Assembly: GCA_030650395.1 (NCBI GenBank)
Contig: JAUSDY010000042.1
Location: 22,804 to 86,803 of the forward strand
Reading direction: 5' to 3'
DNA from: Acidobacteriota bacterium
Lineage (GTDB): Bacteria; Acidobacteriota; Vicinamibacteria; Vicinamibacterales; UBA2999
Length of the DNA stretch: 64,000 nucleotides
Part shown: piece after piece, positions 24,860-33,821 of the stretch
How positions within the stretch are numbered: the stretch's first letter is position 1
How the letters are laid out: each line of letters opens with the position of its first letter
Translations under genes and position numbers: made by a program
Notes under the pieces: model-generated
Seen by the model: only the letters and a program-made list of their open reading frames with translations
Told to the model about the DNA's origin: nothing
The model's database searches: none

Positions 24860-25919
24860 AAATGGTGAAGACGATTAGATAAACGACCGCGACGACTCCG
24901 GCGAACGTGATGAACGGGTTTTGCCGGCCGTCAGGATTCTTGCGATCGAGAAAGGGCACCAGAAACAGAAGCACGGCGGCGACGTTGAAGCCCATCACGC
25001 CAAGCATCTCGCCTTCGAACCCAAGCACGTGGCTCGGTATCAGCTTCAGGGTCTGGAACATCGCCAGGAAGTACCACTCGGGCCGGATGCCGGCGGGCAC
25101 GGCCGCAAACGCATCAGCCTTCTTACCCAGCTCCCACGGCAGAAAGAGCGCCAGCGCTGCGAGTACCGCCAGCGCGACATACCACCACATCACGTCGTGC
25201 AGCACGTAGTTGGGGAAGAAGGGCTCCTGCGGGATTGTCTCTCCCGCCTTTTCGCGCTTCTCGACGCTCGGCGGCACGCTCATGCCCTGCCGCTGGATGA
25301 GCAGCAAGTGTGTTCCAAGCAGCGCCGTGGTCATCGCCGGAAGAATCGCGACGTGAATCCCGTAGAACCGCGTCAATGTTGCGCCGGTGACGTCGTCGCC
25401 GCCACGCAGGAAGCGCACCATGAAATCGCCGACGAACGGCAGCGCGCCGGCGATTCCGGTTCCCACCTTGGTGGCGAAGAAGGCCAGCTCGTTCCACGGC
25501 AACAGGTAACCGCTGAAACCGAAGCCCATCATGATGAACAACAGCAGCACGCCGGTGATCCACGTCAGTTCGCGCGGCTTGCGATACGCGCGGAGAAAGA
25601 ACGTGCTGAACAGATGCACGAACGCCATCAGGATGAGGAGGTTCGCCGACCAGCTGTGGAGGTTGCGAATCAGCCAGCCGAACTCAACCTGGCTGACGAT
25701 GAACTGGACGCTTTCGTAGGCCTCGCTGGCGCTCGGCCGGTAGTACAAGAGGAGCAGGATGCCGGTGGCGACCTGGACGCCGACCAGGAACAAGGTGATG
25801 CCGCCCATGTAGTACCACACGCTGTGGCGATGCACGGGTACCGTCTTTTCGGCGACGAACGCGCGAAGTCCGCTCAAGTCAAGCCGCTCGTCGAGCCACG
25901 CGAACAATTGTTCGGTCAC
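24840..25919 (-). CDS. cytochrome b of a bc-type quinol oxidoreductase
   Basis: The 359-residue product fuses the cytochrome b6-like N-terminal and subunit-IV-like C-terminal parts, with about eight membrane helices. Paired heme-ligand His residues are seen in helices 2 and 4 ([38 protein letters not shown]). The quinol-site motif appears as RPEWYFL. It oxidises quinol at the membrane and hands electrons to the Rieske protein encoded 20 bp upstream. Instead of a cytochrome c1 gene, a nine-heme cytochrome follows. Confidence 0.93.
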   Translation of the reverse strand: MTEQLFAWLDERLDLSGLRAFVAEKTVPVHRHSVWYYMGGITLFLVGVQVATGILLLLYYRPSASEAYESVQFIVSQVEFGWLIRNLHSWSANLLILMAFVHLFSTFFLRAYRKPRELTWITGVLLLFIMMGFGFSGYLLPWNELAFFATKVGTGIAGALPFVGDFMVRFLRGGDDVTGATLTRFYGIHVAILPAMTTALLGTHLLLIQRQGMSVPPSVEKREKAGETIPQEPFFPNYVLHDVMWWYVALAVLAALALFLPWELGKKADAFAAVPAGIRPEWYFLAMFQTLKLIPSHVLGFEGEMLGVMGFNVAAVLLFLVPFLDRKNPDGRQNPFITFAGVVAVVYLIVFTIYGYLAA

Positions 25920-25939
25920 GATTCAATGCCCGCGCTGTT

Positions 25940-26377
25940 TCACGCTCGGGAAATCACGACGTCTTCCTGCCCGGGCTCGCCGCGCAGGTTGACCTTGAAG
26001 ACCTCGAGCGGGCGCGGCGGCGGCCCCGAGACGACACTGCCCGAGAGGTCGTAGAGGCCGTTGTGACACGCGCACCAGATCTGCGAAGTCTCCGCTTTGT
26101 ACTGCACGGTGCATTCGAGATGCGTGCACACGGCGTTGAACGCCTTGAATTGCCCGTCGCTGGTGCGCACCAGGATGGCGGGCTTGGTGCCGAACTTCAC
26201 GAGCGCGCCCGTGTTGGGCTTGAATTCCGCAATCTTCCCGGCGATGACGCTATCAGTGGCTGGCTCGGCGGCGGCCGGCGGAATGATGTACCGCCACACC
26301 GGATAGAGGATCGAGACCGCCGTCGAGACGAAGCCGAGGGCGAGCAGCCGGTCGAGAAAGTTGCGTCGCGTCACCAT
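25940..26377 (-). CDS. Rieske 2Fe-2S protein of the bc-type complex
   Basis: The 145-residue product has a Tat-like N-terminal anchor (RRNFLDRLLALGF, then a hydrophobic segment) and both cluster-binding loops: CTHLEC near residue 85 and CACHNGLYD near 103, with the two Cys and two His in the right places. It overlaps the porin gene stop by seven bases and is 20 bp from cytochrome b, so the three are co-translated. Confidence 0.93.
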   Translation of the reverse strand: MVTRRNFLDRLLALGFVSTAVSILYPVWRYIIPPAAAEPATDSVIAGKIAEFKPNTGALVKFGTKPAILVRTSDGQFKAFNAVCTHLECTVQYKAETSQIWCACHNGLYDLSGSVVSGPPPRPLEVFKVNLRGEPGQEDVVISRA

Positions 26378-28563
26378 AGGTACGTCAGCCTGACAAGCCC
26401 CGCGTGCGCCGTATACGGGCGATACAGGTAGCCGAGCAGCAACGCATTGGTGGCCGCGACCGGCTGACCCTCCTGGACGGCCGGCAGTGCGATGCCGGAA
26501 ATCGTCGTCGGTCCCAGGGCGAAGTCCTCCACATTGTAGTCGTCAAACCAATACGCCACGCCGAAGCGGAGGTTGCGGGAGATCTCGTAGCTGACGTCGA
26601 CTTCGCTCCGCAGCAGCTCGTTCTTCACCGGGGGGAGCTGTTCCGGCACCGCCAGCGGCGAGCCGGCGGCGAGGCCGTAGAGATACGCGTCGTTCGATCG
26701 GTTCCAATCGGCCGACAGCCGGATGACCGTCCGCTCGATGGCCCGGTCGATGTCGACCGCGGCCTCGAGAAAATTCACCTTGCCGGTGTAGTCGGTGGTC
26801 CAGTCACGCAGCGGATTGACCTGGTCGGCCGCGGTGGTCGCGCCGCGCGATCGCTGGAGCGATCGGTACTTTTCCCATCCGTAACTGGCCGTCAGGTTGT
26901 AGCGATCGTCGGGCGTTACCGAGAAGCCGACGGAATACTGATCGGACTCGTACGACTGCAGACCGTGCGCGCTGTCCGGATATTCGTCGCGGCCGACGCC
27001 GGCCGACGCGGTGAGCCCGAACATGCCGCCGGGCATGAGGTTGCCGATCAGCGTCAGCCTCTGGCGGTCGCGGTCGGCGACGTCGTAATAGCGCATGCCG
27101 GCCAGCTCGCCGATCTCCGGCAGCAGGTGCGCGTCGAATCCCTCGCCCTCGCGCTTGCGATTTTCGTACAAGCCGCGTACCGACGCCCACGCCGTTCCCG
27201 TGGTGTCGACCGAGACGCGGAAGACGTTCTCGCCCGTCTTCTCAAAGATGCGGTTCTGGTAGTCGGTAGCCAGCCTGCTGAATCCGACCTTGACCGACGT
27301 CGACGGCGCCACCTGGAAGGCGCCATCCGCGTCGAAGGTCGCGCGCTTGACACTGAAATACGCCGACGGCCCGGCCGCGGCCTGGAAGCTCGAGTCGTAT
27401 GCGACGGTCCCGCCCGGCCGGTCGAAGACCGGCGTCTGCACGTCCACGTCCGCGTAGCGGTACTTCGCGTTCACCGAGAACAGGCGCGCCGGGCGCATCG
27501 CCAGGGTGAACTGGGCGATCGTCATCTGGTTCTTGGCTTCGGCGGTCGGCCGCGCCAGCGCAGGCGACGCAATCGCCGTGTTGATCGTGAACGGCAGCAG
27601 ATCTTCGTTGCTACGGCCTTGTCCCAACGCGACGTAGCCGGTGAGCCGCCCGCGCCACGGCACGGCCACGGCGCCGGTGCCGTGCAGATACGTCAGGGTA
27701 TTACCCGGCCACAGCGCCATGCGGCCTTGCGACGGTGTGGCCGCGAGGTCCGGGCCGTAGCGCACCGGGTTGTCCCAAGTGACACTCTCGACATTGCTAT
27801 CGAATGTCGATCCGTCCCAGCCGATGCGGAACATGCCTGAGGCGTTGCCCCATTCGAGCGCGGTGCGCAGATCGGTGGTGCGCGTGTCGACCGGCACGGG
27901 CAGCTCCACGGCGTTGCCGTGGCCGAAGGTGCCGCCGAACGGAATGGCGCCTTCCTTCGTCGTGTTCGTGACGTTGACCAGGATGTCGGTCGAGCGATCG
28001 ACGTGGAAGACGATGTCGGCCCGGCCGATCTTGCGGGTGGTACGAAGGTCGAACCGCACCGCTTGATCTTCGAAATTGCGCAACGTCCTGGTGCCGCCCT
28101 GAATCTCCTGCTGCAGGGCGTCCTCGAGCCGGAACACGCCGGGCGCCACCTGCGTGAACAGCATGCGCGTGTCGCGGCTGATGAACATCGGGATCTGATC
28201 CCACAGGAACGTCGCCGACAGCCGGCCGACCCGCTGAAAATCGAGCAGGTAGCGCTGATCGCGATAGCCGGCGTTCCAGGCTTGCGCCTCGAAGTTCCAG
28301 TCTTCGGTGCGCCGGCCGAGCAGCAGGTTGTTCGCGTAGAGGCCGCCGCGCAGGTCGCGATAGCGCTGGAAGCGCGCCTCGTCGCCGTCGACCTGGTTGA
28401 TGCGCCCGCCGAAATCCAGCGAGCCGTAGACCTTGCCGGTCGTCTCGCTCCGCGCGATCTCCACCGGGTCGGTGCGTGCCGCCAGCGTCGGCGGATCCTG
28501 CGCGCGCGCGACGGCGGCGCTCATCAGCACCAGTCCTGCGGTCATCCAAAGTTGGTTGCGCAT
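26371..28563 (-). CDS. MtrB/PioB-type outer-membrane beta-barrel of a porin-cytochrome conduit
   Basis: The 730-residue product has a signal peptide (MSAAVARAQ) and many alternating hydrophobic strands ending in a C-terminal aromatic residue (LVRLTYLW), as in outer-membrane barrels. Repeats such as GKVYGSLDFGGR and RDQRYLLDFQRVGRLS, and its place beside a decaheme cytochrome, match the MtrB/PioB family, whose barrel holds a decaheme cytochrome across the outer membrane. The true start is the ATG at 28563 (GGAAAGAGAT upstream); the open frame upstream is a shadow of the decaheme gene. Confidence 0.82.
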   Translation of the reverse strand: MRNQLWMTAGLVLMSAAVARAQDPPTLAARTDPVEIARSETTGKVYGSLDFGGRINQVDGDEARFQRYRDLRGGLYANNLLLGRRTEDWNFEAQAWNAGYRDQRYLLDFQRVGRLSATFLWDQIPMFISRDTRMLFTQVAPGVFRLEDALQQEIQGGTRTLRNFEDQAVRFDLRTTRKIGRADIVFHVDRSTDILVNVTNTTKEGAIPFGGTFGHGNAVELPVPVDTRTTDLRTALEWGNASGMFRIGWDGSTFDSNVESVTWDNPVRYGPDLAATPSQGRMALWPGNTLTYLHGTGAVAVPWRGRLTGYVALGQGRSNEDLLPFTINTAIASPALARPTAEAKNQMTIAQFTLAMRPARLFSVNAKYRYADVDVQTPVFDRPGGTVAYDSSFQAAAGPSAYFSVKRATFDADGAFQVAPSTSVKVGFSRLATDYQNRIFEKTGENVFRVSVDTTGTAWASVRGLYENRKREGEGFDAHLLPEIGELAGMRYYDVADRDRQRLTLIGNLMPGGMFGLTASAGVGRDEYPDSAHGLQSYESDQYSVGFSVTPDDRYNLTASYGWEKYRSLQRSRGATTAADQVNPLRDWTTDYTGKVNFLEAAVDIDRAIERTVIRLSADWNRSNDAYLYGLAAGSPLAVPEQLPPVKNELLRSEVDVSYEISRNLRFGVAYWFDDYNVEDFALGPTTISGIALPAVQEGQPVAATNALLLGYLYRPYTAHAGLVRLTYLW

Positions 28564-28574
28564 GATCTCTTTCC

Positions 28575-29558
28575 TCACTGCCGCGTGAATCTCGAACCGC
28601 CCGGATGGTTCGAACCGTGAATGGCTGAATGACATGTGACGCAGCTGCGACTGTAGAAGTGGTTGTTGCTCTTCGCGACCTTGTTGTCGTAGATGGTCGA
28701 CGGATGCCGCGTGAAGTTGTGGCAGCGCTGGCACAGGAACGGCAGCTTGGCCACCAGCATCCGATCGTTGTTGGAGCCGTGCGGATCGTGACACGTCGCG
28801 CAGCTGTCGCCGCTGATGCCGCCGTGCTCGAACAGGAACGGCCCGCGCTTCTCGGTGTGGCAGGTCGCGCACGCCTCGTTGATCGTGTTGCCCGTTTTCA
28901 GCAGCCGCACATTGGTCGTCCCGTGGGGGTTGTGGCACGACGCGCATTCCATCTTGCCCTCGCGCACCGGCATGTGACCCGACCGATCCAGCTTGGCGAC
29001 CTTGTCGCGATGGCAGGACATACAGGTCTGCTGCTGGCTGACGGCCTTCAGCTGGGACCGGTCCGACTTGGGCTGGTGCACGCTGTGACAGGTCACGCAC
29101 GACACGTTGCGGGCCTCGTGCTGGCTGCCTTTCCACAGCGCGTGCGGCCCGCGGTTGTGGCACGTCGCACACGTATCGGTCACGGCCTTCGCCGAGATCT
29201 TGTCGAACTGCCGCGGCTTGATCTTTTCGGGATCGCTGGCGTGCGCTTCGCCCGGGCCATGGCAGGTTTCGCAACCCTGCGCCGCCCATGGCGTACGCGG
29301 ATCTTTTGCCTGTCCGTGCTTGGTCGCCTTAATGGACGCCTCGAATCCTTCGTGGCACGTCGCACAGGCTTCGCCGCCGATGTAGCCGGGCTGCGGCGTC
29401 TGCGGCGCGGTTTGATCGGGCGCGGCCGTCTCGATCGCCGCGGGCGGTGGCGCCGGCGCCGCCGCAACCGGCGTGGTCCGCAGGACGCTCGTTGCCAGCG
29501 CGCCCGCGAATACGATCGCGGCCGCTGCGTTCAGAAACGCGATGGGGCGGATTCTCAC
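28575..29558 (-). CDS. DmsE/MtrA-type decaheme c-type cytochrome
   Basis: The 327-residue product has a signal sequence and ten CxxCH motifs: CATCH, CETCH, CATCH, CVTCH, CMSCH, CASCH, CATCH, CATCH, CQRCH and CVTCH. Length, heme number and repeating GHMPVREGKMECASCHNPHG-like spacing match the DmsE/MtrA/PioA family. It should form a wire through the barrel encoded 11 bp downstream, moving electrons between periplasm and cell exterior. The direction, outwards to minerals or inwards from Fe(II), cannot be told from sequence. Confidence 0.9.
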   Translation of the reverse strand: MRIRPIAFLNAAAAIVFAGALATSVLRTTPVAAAPAPPPAAIETAAPDQTAPQTPQPGYIGGEACATCHEGFEASIKATKHGQAKDPRTPWAAQGCETCHGPGEAHASDPEKIKPRQFDKISAKAVTDTCATCHNRGPHALWKGSQHEARNVSCVTCHSVHQPKSDRSQLKAVSQQQTCMSCHRDKVAKLDRSGHMPVREGKMECASCHNPHGTTNVRLLKTGNTINEACATCHTEKRGPFLFEHGGISGDSCATCHDPHGSNNDRMLVAKLPFLCQRCHNFTRHPSTIYDNKVAKSNNHFYSRSCVTCHSAIHGSNHPGGSRFTRQ

Positions 29559-29570
29559 GTCATCCTCTTT

Positions 29571-29628
29571 TCTGCCTTCTGCCTTCTGCCTTCTGCCTTC
29601 TGCCTTCTGCCTCTTGCCTTCTGCCTTT
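29571..29628. repeat. heptamer tandem repeat between cytochrome genes
   Basis: The unit TCTGCCT is repeated about eight times with one imperfect unit (TCTTGCCT). It fills most of the 72-bp gap between the decaheme and NapC/NirT-type genes in an otherwise tightly packed operon. Confidence 0.9.
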
Positions 29629-29630
29629 TC

Positions 29631-30986
29631 CTACGGCATCGCATGACATGACTCGCAGTCCTGCTTGATCGCCGTGCCATCAGCAGCCTTGTGATTCTCG
29701 TCGTGACATCGGAAGCAACCCGGGAAGGCGACGTGGCCGATGTTGTTCGGATACGTGCTCCACGCCACCTTCATCGCGGGGAAGACGTTGCGGGCGTAGA
29801 CGCCCTGCACGCCGGCGATGATGCGCGCGAGCGCTTCCGGCGACGCGCCGGCCTGCGGGCGATACGCCTCGCGGAGACGCGCGTCGATGCCGGCCATCGC
29901 GGCGTCCGTCGACGCGTAGTCCGCCTTGAGAGCGGTCACCGCTTCACGCCGGGCAAACGGCAGGTCGCGTGGCATCTGGCCGAGCGCCATGGCCGTGTCT
30001 GCCGCGCGCTCCGCACTGGGATCGAAGGTGTGAGCCGGCCGGTTATGGCAGTCGATGCAGTCCATCGTCCGCCGCTCGCCCTGGGCGAGCTGTTCCGGTG
30101 TCGTGCCCTCGACGGTGTATTCCCTGGTCCGGCCGCTGCGATCGGTGAACTTGACCCAGGGGATCGTCTGGCGCTCGGCCTCGGTGGCGATGTACTCGAC
30201 GCGGTTATCGATGTTCATGTGCCAGTGAATGCCGCTGCCGACGCCGAGCTCGGCCCGTCCGCCGCCGACGTGCAGCTGCAAAGTCGTCACGGTCTCGGTG
30301 CTCTTTTCGTCGTCTGCGTATTCGCGGATCTGGCGGAGCTTGTCGCCGTGGGATTTCTCGGGCCAGTGGCAGTTCTCACAGGTCTCGCGCGCCGGCCGCA
30401 TCGTCCGCACCGGCGCGGGCACGGGGGCAGGCACGTTGTTGGTGAACAACTGCCAGAGCTGCCGCGTGCCGGCAACCTTCGATTCGACGAGGGCTCCCGC
30501 GCCCGGCCCGACATGGCAAGACACGCATGCGACGCGCGCGTGCGGGCTCACCTGGTACGCGGCGTACTCTGGTTCCATCGTCGAGTGGCACGTTGTGCCG
30601 CAGAACTCCGCCGACTCCATGTGATGGACGGCACCGTACGCGGCGAGCGAGAACACGAGAATGTTGAAGCAGGTCATCAGCGCCACGGTGAACATGACCG
30701 TTCGCGTCCGCGGCAGCCGCAGATCGATGACGGGCCACTCCTCGGCGGCCCGCCCGGCGGCCCTGCGCCGGTGCTGCCGCCAGATCCCCAGCGGGATCAG
30801 GAGCAGGCCGATCAGGAAGCCGGCCGGCACGGCGACGAACAGCAGCAGCCCCAGGTAGGGGTTCCTCAGCTGTCCGCCCATTTCGAGCGCGAGCAATACG
30901 AAGAACACGACCGCCATCGCGGTGGCGATGGCGACGCCGATCAGGCTGATCGGGTTGCGTGCGGCCGAAGGCAGGTCGAGGCGCAT
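29631..30986 (-). CDS. NapC/NirT-type multiheme inner-membrane cytochrome
   Basis: The 451-residue product has three membrane helices in the first 120 residues (SLIGVAIATAMAVVFFVLL; LLLFVAVPAGFLIGLLLI; FTVALMTCFNILVFSLAAY). Six heme motifs follow: CGTTCH (an unusual CX3CH), CVSCH, CENCH, CIDCH, CFRCH and CESCH. The first site, FCGTTCHSTMEPEY...SPHARV, matches the NapC/NirT-like cytochromes of Geobacter and relatives that exchange electrons between quinol and periplasmic cytochromes. Together with the bc-type genes downstream it gives the operon two possible quinol entry points. Confidence 0.88.
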   Translation of the reverse strand: MRLDLPSAARNPISLIGVAIATAMAVVFFVLLALEMGGQLRNPYLGLLLFVAVPAGFLIGLLLIPLGIWRQHRRRAAGRAAEEWPVIDLRLPRTRTVMFTVALMTCFNILVFSLAAYGAVHHMESAEFCGTTCHSTMEPEYAAYQVSPHARVACVSCHVGPGAGALVESKVAGTRQLWQLFTNNVPAPVPAPVRTMRPARETCENCHWPEKSHGDKLRQIREYADDEKSTETVTTLQLHVGGGRAELGVGSGIHWHMNIDNRVEYIATEAERQTIPWVKFTDRSGRTREYTVEGTTPEQLAQGERRTMDCIDCHNRPAHTFDPSAERAADTAMALGQMPRDLPFARREAVTALKADYASTDAAMAGIDARLREAYRPQAGASPEALARIIAGVQGVYARNVFPAMKVAWSTYPNNIGHVAFPGCFRCHDENHKAADGTAIKQDCESCHAMP

Positions 30987-30998
30987 GACGACCGCCGG

Positions 30999-31367
30999 TT
31001 ACTTTTTTTTCTTCGCGTGCAGAAACGCGACGAGCGCATCGAGATCTTCCTTCGGAAGACTTGCAAACGCCTTCATCGCGGGCTTGCGCGTGGCCTGGGC
31101 CTTGGCGCCCATCTCCGCCGGCGTGACGATCCACTGGCGGATCTCATCGGCGCTCCACTTCAACCCGACCCCGTCGAGCGGGCCTTTGGCGTTGCCCTTG
31201 CCGTCCAGCGAGTGGCACAGGGAGCACTTTTGCGCCACGTACACCACCGCGCCCTTGTCGGCGGCCGGCGCGCCGCCTGGTGCGGGCGCCGCCTGTGCCG
31301 AAGCGCCACCGCCGCCGGTGATTAGCGCCACGATCAAGAACCCGCCAACCTGCTTCAGTCTCATCAT
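30999..31367 (-). CDS. small periplasmic cytochrome c, first gene of the electron-transfer operon
   Basis: The 122-residue product has a signal peptide (ending GGASAQA), the heme motif CSLCH near residue 48 and a likely axial Met in KPAMKAF. It ends in a run of four Lys. The start is the ATG at 31367, with GGAGG eight bases upstream; a longer frame upstream is not supported. A paralogue with the same C-terminal pattern (LPKEDLAALVAFLAAK) is encoded at 54417-54776. Confidence 0.9.
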   Translation of the reverse strand: MMRLKQVGGFLIVALITGGGGASAQAAPAPGGAPAADKGAVVYVAQKCSLCHSLDGKGNAKGPLDGVGLKWSADEIRQWIVTPAEMGAKAQATRKPAMKAFASLPKEDLDALVAFLHAKKKK

Positions 31368-31447
31368 GTCATCAGCCTCCGAGCGCGACTCGTTACCCGA
31401 TAGTTCAATACGCTGGCACAAACCGCTGTCTCTTCCAGCACACTGCT

Positions 31448-31462
31448 GCAAAGTTCTCGCCG
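31448..31462 (-). promoter_or_regulatory. candidate sigma-54 promoter of the seven-gene electron-transfer operon
   Basis: The minus strand reads CGGCGAGAACTTTGC, GG-N10-GC with a perfect TTTGC at -12 and a partial -24. The expected start is near 31436, giving a 69-base leader. Confidence 0.42.
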
Positions 31463-31503
31463 ACAACCCGCTGGGTGAAGGTGATGGGCAACGAGCCGCG
31501 CGC

Positions 31504-31537
31504 GGGAGATTTCCCTCGTCAGAGCGAAAGATTCCCC
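31504..31537. promoter_or_regulatory. shared pair of palindromes between electron-transfer operon and P-type ATPase
   Basis: GGGAGATTTCCC (31504-31515) and GCGAAAGATTCCCC (31524-31537) have centres 21 bp apart. They are about equally far (48 and 52 bp) from the two divergent -24 elements. Confidence 0.5.
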
Positions 31538-31581
31538 ACTACGGCGAATCGGTTTCGGGGCGTGCAGATGCCCAAGTACGG

Positions 31582-31596
31582 TGGCATGCCCGTTGC
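31582..31596 (+). promoter_or_regulatory. candidate sigma-54 promoter of the P-type ATPase
   Basis: TGGCATGCCCGTTGC followed by CCTT is a near-perfect sigma-54 element. The predicted start, about 31608, is three bases before the GTG used as start. Confidence 0.6.
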
Positions 31597-31610
31597 CCTT
31601 GAACGGGTCT

Positions 31611-33464
31611 GTGCAGCTGAGAGCCGTCCGTCACAATACCACGCTCATTGCGAGTTTCTGTCTCGCCGCCATCGCCGCACACCTGTTATTACGCTTTGGC
31701 GTGCAGGCCAGCCGGTCGACCGCAAACGTGCCGTTGTTGGCGGCCATCGTGCTCGGGGGCACGCCGCTGCTGTACGGGTTGCTGCGGAAGTTTCTGCACC
31801 GCGAATTCGGCTCTGACCTGCTGGGCGGCATTGCGGTCGTGACGTCGGTGTGGCTGGGCGAGTATCTGGCCGGCTCGATCATCGTGCTGATGCTGTCTGG
31901 CGGCGAGGCGCTCGAAAGCTACGCGGTGCGGAGCGCTTCGTCCGTTCTGGCAGCGCTGGCCCGGCGTGTTCCCGCCGTCGCGCACCGCCGATCGGCGAGC
32001 GGCATCGAAGATATCGCGCTCGACGAGGTTGCCGTCGGCGACACGCTCGTAATCTACCCGCACGAGATCTGCCCGGTTGACGGCACGGTGCTCGATGGGC
32101 ACGGCGTGATGGATGAGTCGTACCTGACCGGCGAGCCGTTCGAGATCACCAAGACGCGCGGGTCGACGGTGATCTCGGGCGCGGTCAACGGTGCGTCTGC
32201 TCTCACGATCCAGACGACACGACGCGCCGCCGATTCGCGCTACGCGAAGATCATGCTGGTGATGCGCGAGTCCGAGCAGAGCCGGCCGCGGCTGCGTCGG
32301 CTCGGCGATCGCCTCGGAGCAATTTATACGCCGGTGGCGCTTGGCGTCGCGCTGGCGGCGTGGGGCCTGAGCGGCGATGCCACCAGGTTCCTGGCCGTGC
32401 TCGTCATCGCGACACCGTGCCCGCTGCTGATCGCGATTCCGGTCGCGATCGTCGGCTCGATCTCGCTGTGCGCGCGGCGGGCGATCATCGTGAAGAGTCC
32501 CGTCGTGCTCGAGCAGATCGCGACGTGCCGCACCGCGATCTTCGACAAGACCGGCACGCTGACCTACGGCGAGCCGACGCTGACCGACGTGATGCTCGCG
32601 CCGGGCCGCTCGCGCCGCGAGGTCGTCGCGCTGGCGGCCAGCGTGGAGCGCTACTCGAAACATCCCCTCGCGGTGGCCCTGCTCGATGCCGCGTCGGCCG
32701 AGGATGTCGCGCTCGTCGACGCGACGGAGGTCACCGAGCCGCCTGGCGAGGGTCTGCGGGGCATTGTGGGCGGCCGTCACGTCCGCATTGCCAGCCGAGT
32801 GAAGGTGCTGGCCGAGGATCCGTCGGCGGCGGCGCTCTTCCCGCCCATCGCGGGCGGACTCGAGTGTGTGGTCGCGGTCGACGGCCGTTACGCGGCGACG
32901 CTCCGGTTTCGCGACGCCCCGCGACCCGAGAGCCGCTCGTTCGTGGAGCACCTGGGTCCAAAGCACCAGTTCCGCAAGACGATGATCGTGTCGGGCGATC
33001 GGGAGTCGGAGGTCCGTTACCTGGCGGAGCAAGTCGGCGTGAGCGAAGTGCACGCGCAGCAAAGCCCCGAACAGAAACTGGCCTTGGTGCGGCGTGAAAC
33101 CACCGCCGCCAACACCCTCTATGTCGGCGACGGCATCAACGACGCGCCGGCCATGATGGCGGCCACGGTCGGCATCGCGATCGGCGAGCACAGCGATGTC
33201 ACTGCCGAAGCCGCCGGCGTGGTCGTGATGGAGAACTCGCTGAAGAAGATCGACGAGTTCATGCACATCAGCCGGCGGATGCGATCGATCGCGCTGCAGA
33301 GCGCGGTGGGCGGCATGGCGCTCAGCATCGTGGGCATGGCGCTGGCGTCAGCCGGATGGCTGAGCCCGGTGAGCGGCGCACTCGCGCAAGAAGCGATCGA
33401 TGTGCTCGCCGTATTGAACGCGCTCCGCGCGGCGTTTCCCCCTGCCGTCATTCACGATTTCTGA
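31611..33464 (+). CDS. heavy-metal P-type (P1B) ATPase
   Basis: The 617-residue product lacks N-terminal metal-binding domains. It has about eight membrane helices, the actuator motif LTGEP near residue 172, the membrane metal-site motif TPCPLL near 267, the phosphorylation motif DKTGTLT near 311, HP in SKHPLAVAL and GDGINDAPA near 505. The TPCPL core differs from the CPC of copper pumps and the SPC of the P1B-4 group, so the metal is uncertain. No in-frame ATG fits the N-terminus; GTG at 31611 is the best start. It is divergent from the electron-transfer operon. Confidence 0.88.
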   Translation: MQLRAVRHNTTLIASFCLAAIAAHLLLRFGVQASRSTANVPLLAAIVLGGTPLLYGLLRKFLHREFGSDLLGGIAVVTSVWLGEYLAGSIIVLMLSGGEALESYAVRSASSVLAALARRVPAVAHRRSASGIEDIALDEVAVGDTLVIYPHEICPVDGTVLDGHGVMDESYLTGEPFEITKTRGSTVISGAVNGASALTIQTTRRAADSRYAKIMLVMRESEQSRPRLRRLGDRLGAIYTPVALGVALAAWGLSGDATRFLAVLVIATPCPLLIAIPVAIVGSISLCARRAIIVKSPVVLEQIATCRTAIFDKTGTLTYGEPTLTDVMLAPGRSRREVVALAASVERYSKHPLAVALLDAASAEDVALVDATEVTEPPGEGLRGIVGGRHVRIASRVKVLAEDPSAAALFPPIAGGLECVVAVDGRYAATLRFRDAPRPESRSFVEHLGPKHQFRKTMIVSGDRESEVRYLAEQVGVSEVHAQQSPEQKLALVRRETTAANTLYVGDGINDAPAMMAATVGIAIGEHSDVTAEAAGVVVMENSLKKIDEFMHISRRMRSIALQSAVGGMALSIVGMALASAGWLSPVSGALAQEAIDVLAVLNALRAAFPPAVIHDF

Positions 33465-33473
33465 TGAGACGCC

Positions 33474-33545
33474 TCACCGCTTGATCGTTGAAATGCCGCC
33501 GATGGCGTCGCGCAAGACGGCGATGATCAGGTTCGCCTCGATTCG
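33474..33545 (-). pseudogene. C-terminal scrap of the uncharacterised secreted-protein family
   Basis: About 21 codons (EANLIIAVLRDAIGGISTIK, then Arg and stop) match the end of the protein encoded at 37899-38387 (DVIIGVLRDAVSAISTLRR). Nothing upstream matches the rest of that family. It is a deletion remnant downstream of the P-type ATPase. Confidence 0.65.
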
Positions 33546-33649
33546 GATGCCGCGGTGACCAGGCGTCGGGGGCGCATCGTTCGCGCCAGAGTTCTGCGGC
33601 CTGATTGACGGGAGCGTGCGCCGATTCGTGTCACGAGCGCTACGCCGGT

Positions 33650-33682
33650 GCGGAAACTTCCGCATCGATGGGGAAACTTGCC
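33650..33682. promoter_or_regulatory. paired palindromes, candidate enhancer
   Basis: GCGGAAACTTCCGC (33650-33663, perfect apart from the centre) and GGGGAAACTTGCC (33670-33682) have centres about 20 bp apart, 85 bp or more upstream of the -24 element at 33761. Confidence 0.55.
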
Positions 33683-33759
33683 GTGCTCACCAGGCTTCGC
33701 CGGCCCGGCTCGGACGTGCCTTGGCGGCAACGAGTTGTGCCCTCCCACTCGATTGTGTC

Positions 33760-33774
33760 TGGCATGGGTTGTGC
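33760..33774 (+). promoter_or_regulatory. candidate sigma-54 promoter of the USP gene at 33822
   Basis: TGGCATGGGTTGTGC fits GG-N10-GC. The expected start, about 33786, gives a 36-base leader. The paralogous USP gene at 43073 has TGGCATGGCTTGTGC at the same distance. Confidence 0.6.
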
Positions 33775-33821
33775 TGCCCGAACAAGTAGCGGCGCGAGTG
33801 CCGCCCAGTGGTGAGGTTGTC

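Noticed and set aside
26371..29289. A 972-codon open frame over the porin and decaheme genes
   Set aside because: Only the part from 28563 encodes the barrel with its own signal peptide. The upstream part is a wrong-frame reading of the decaheme cytochrome.
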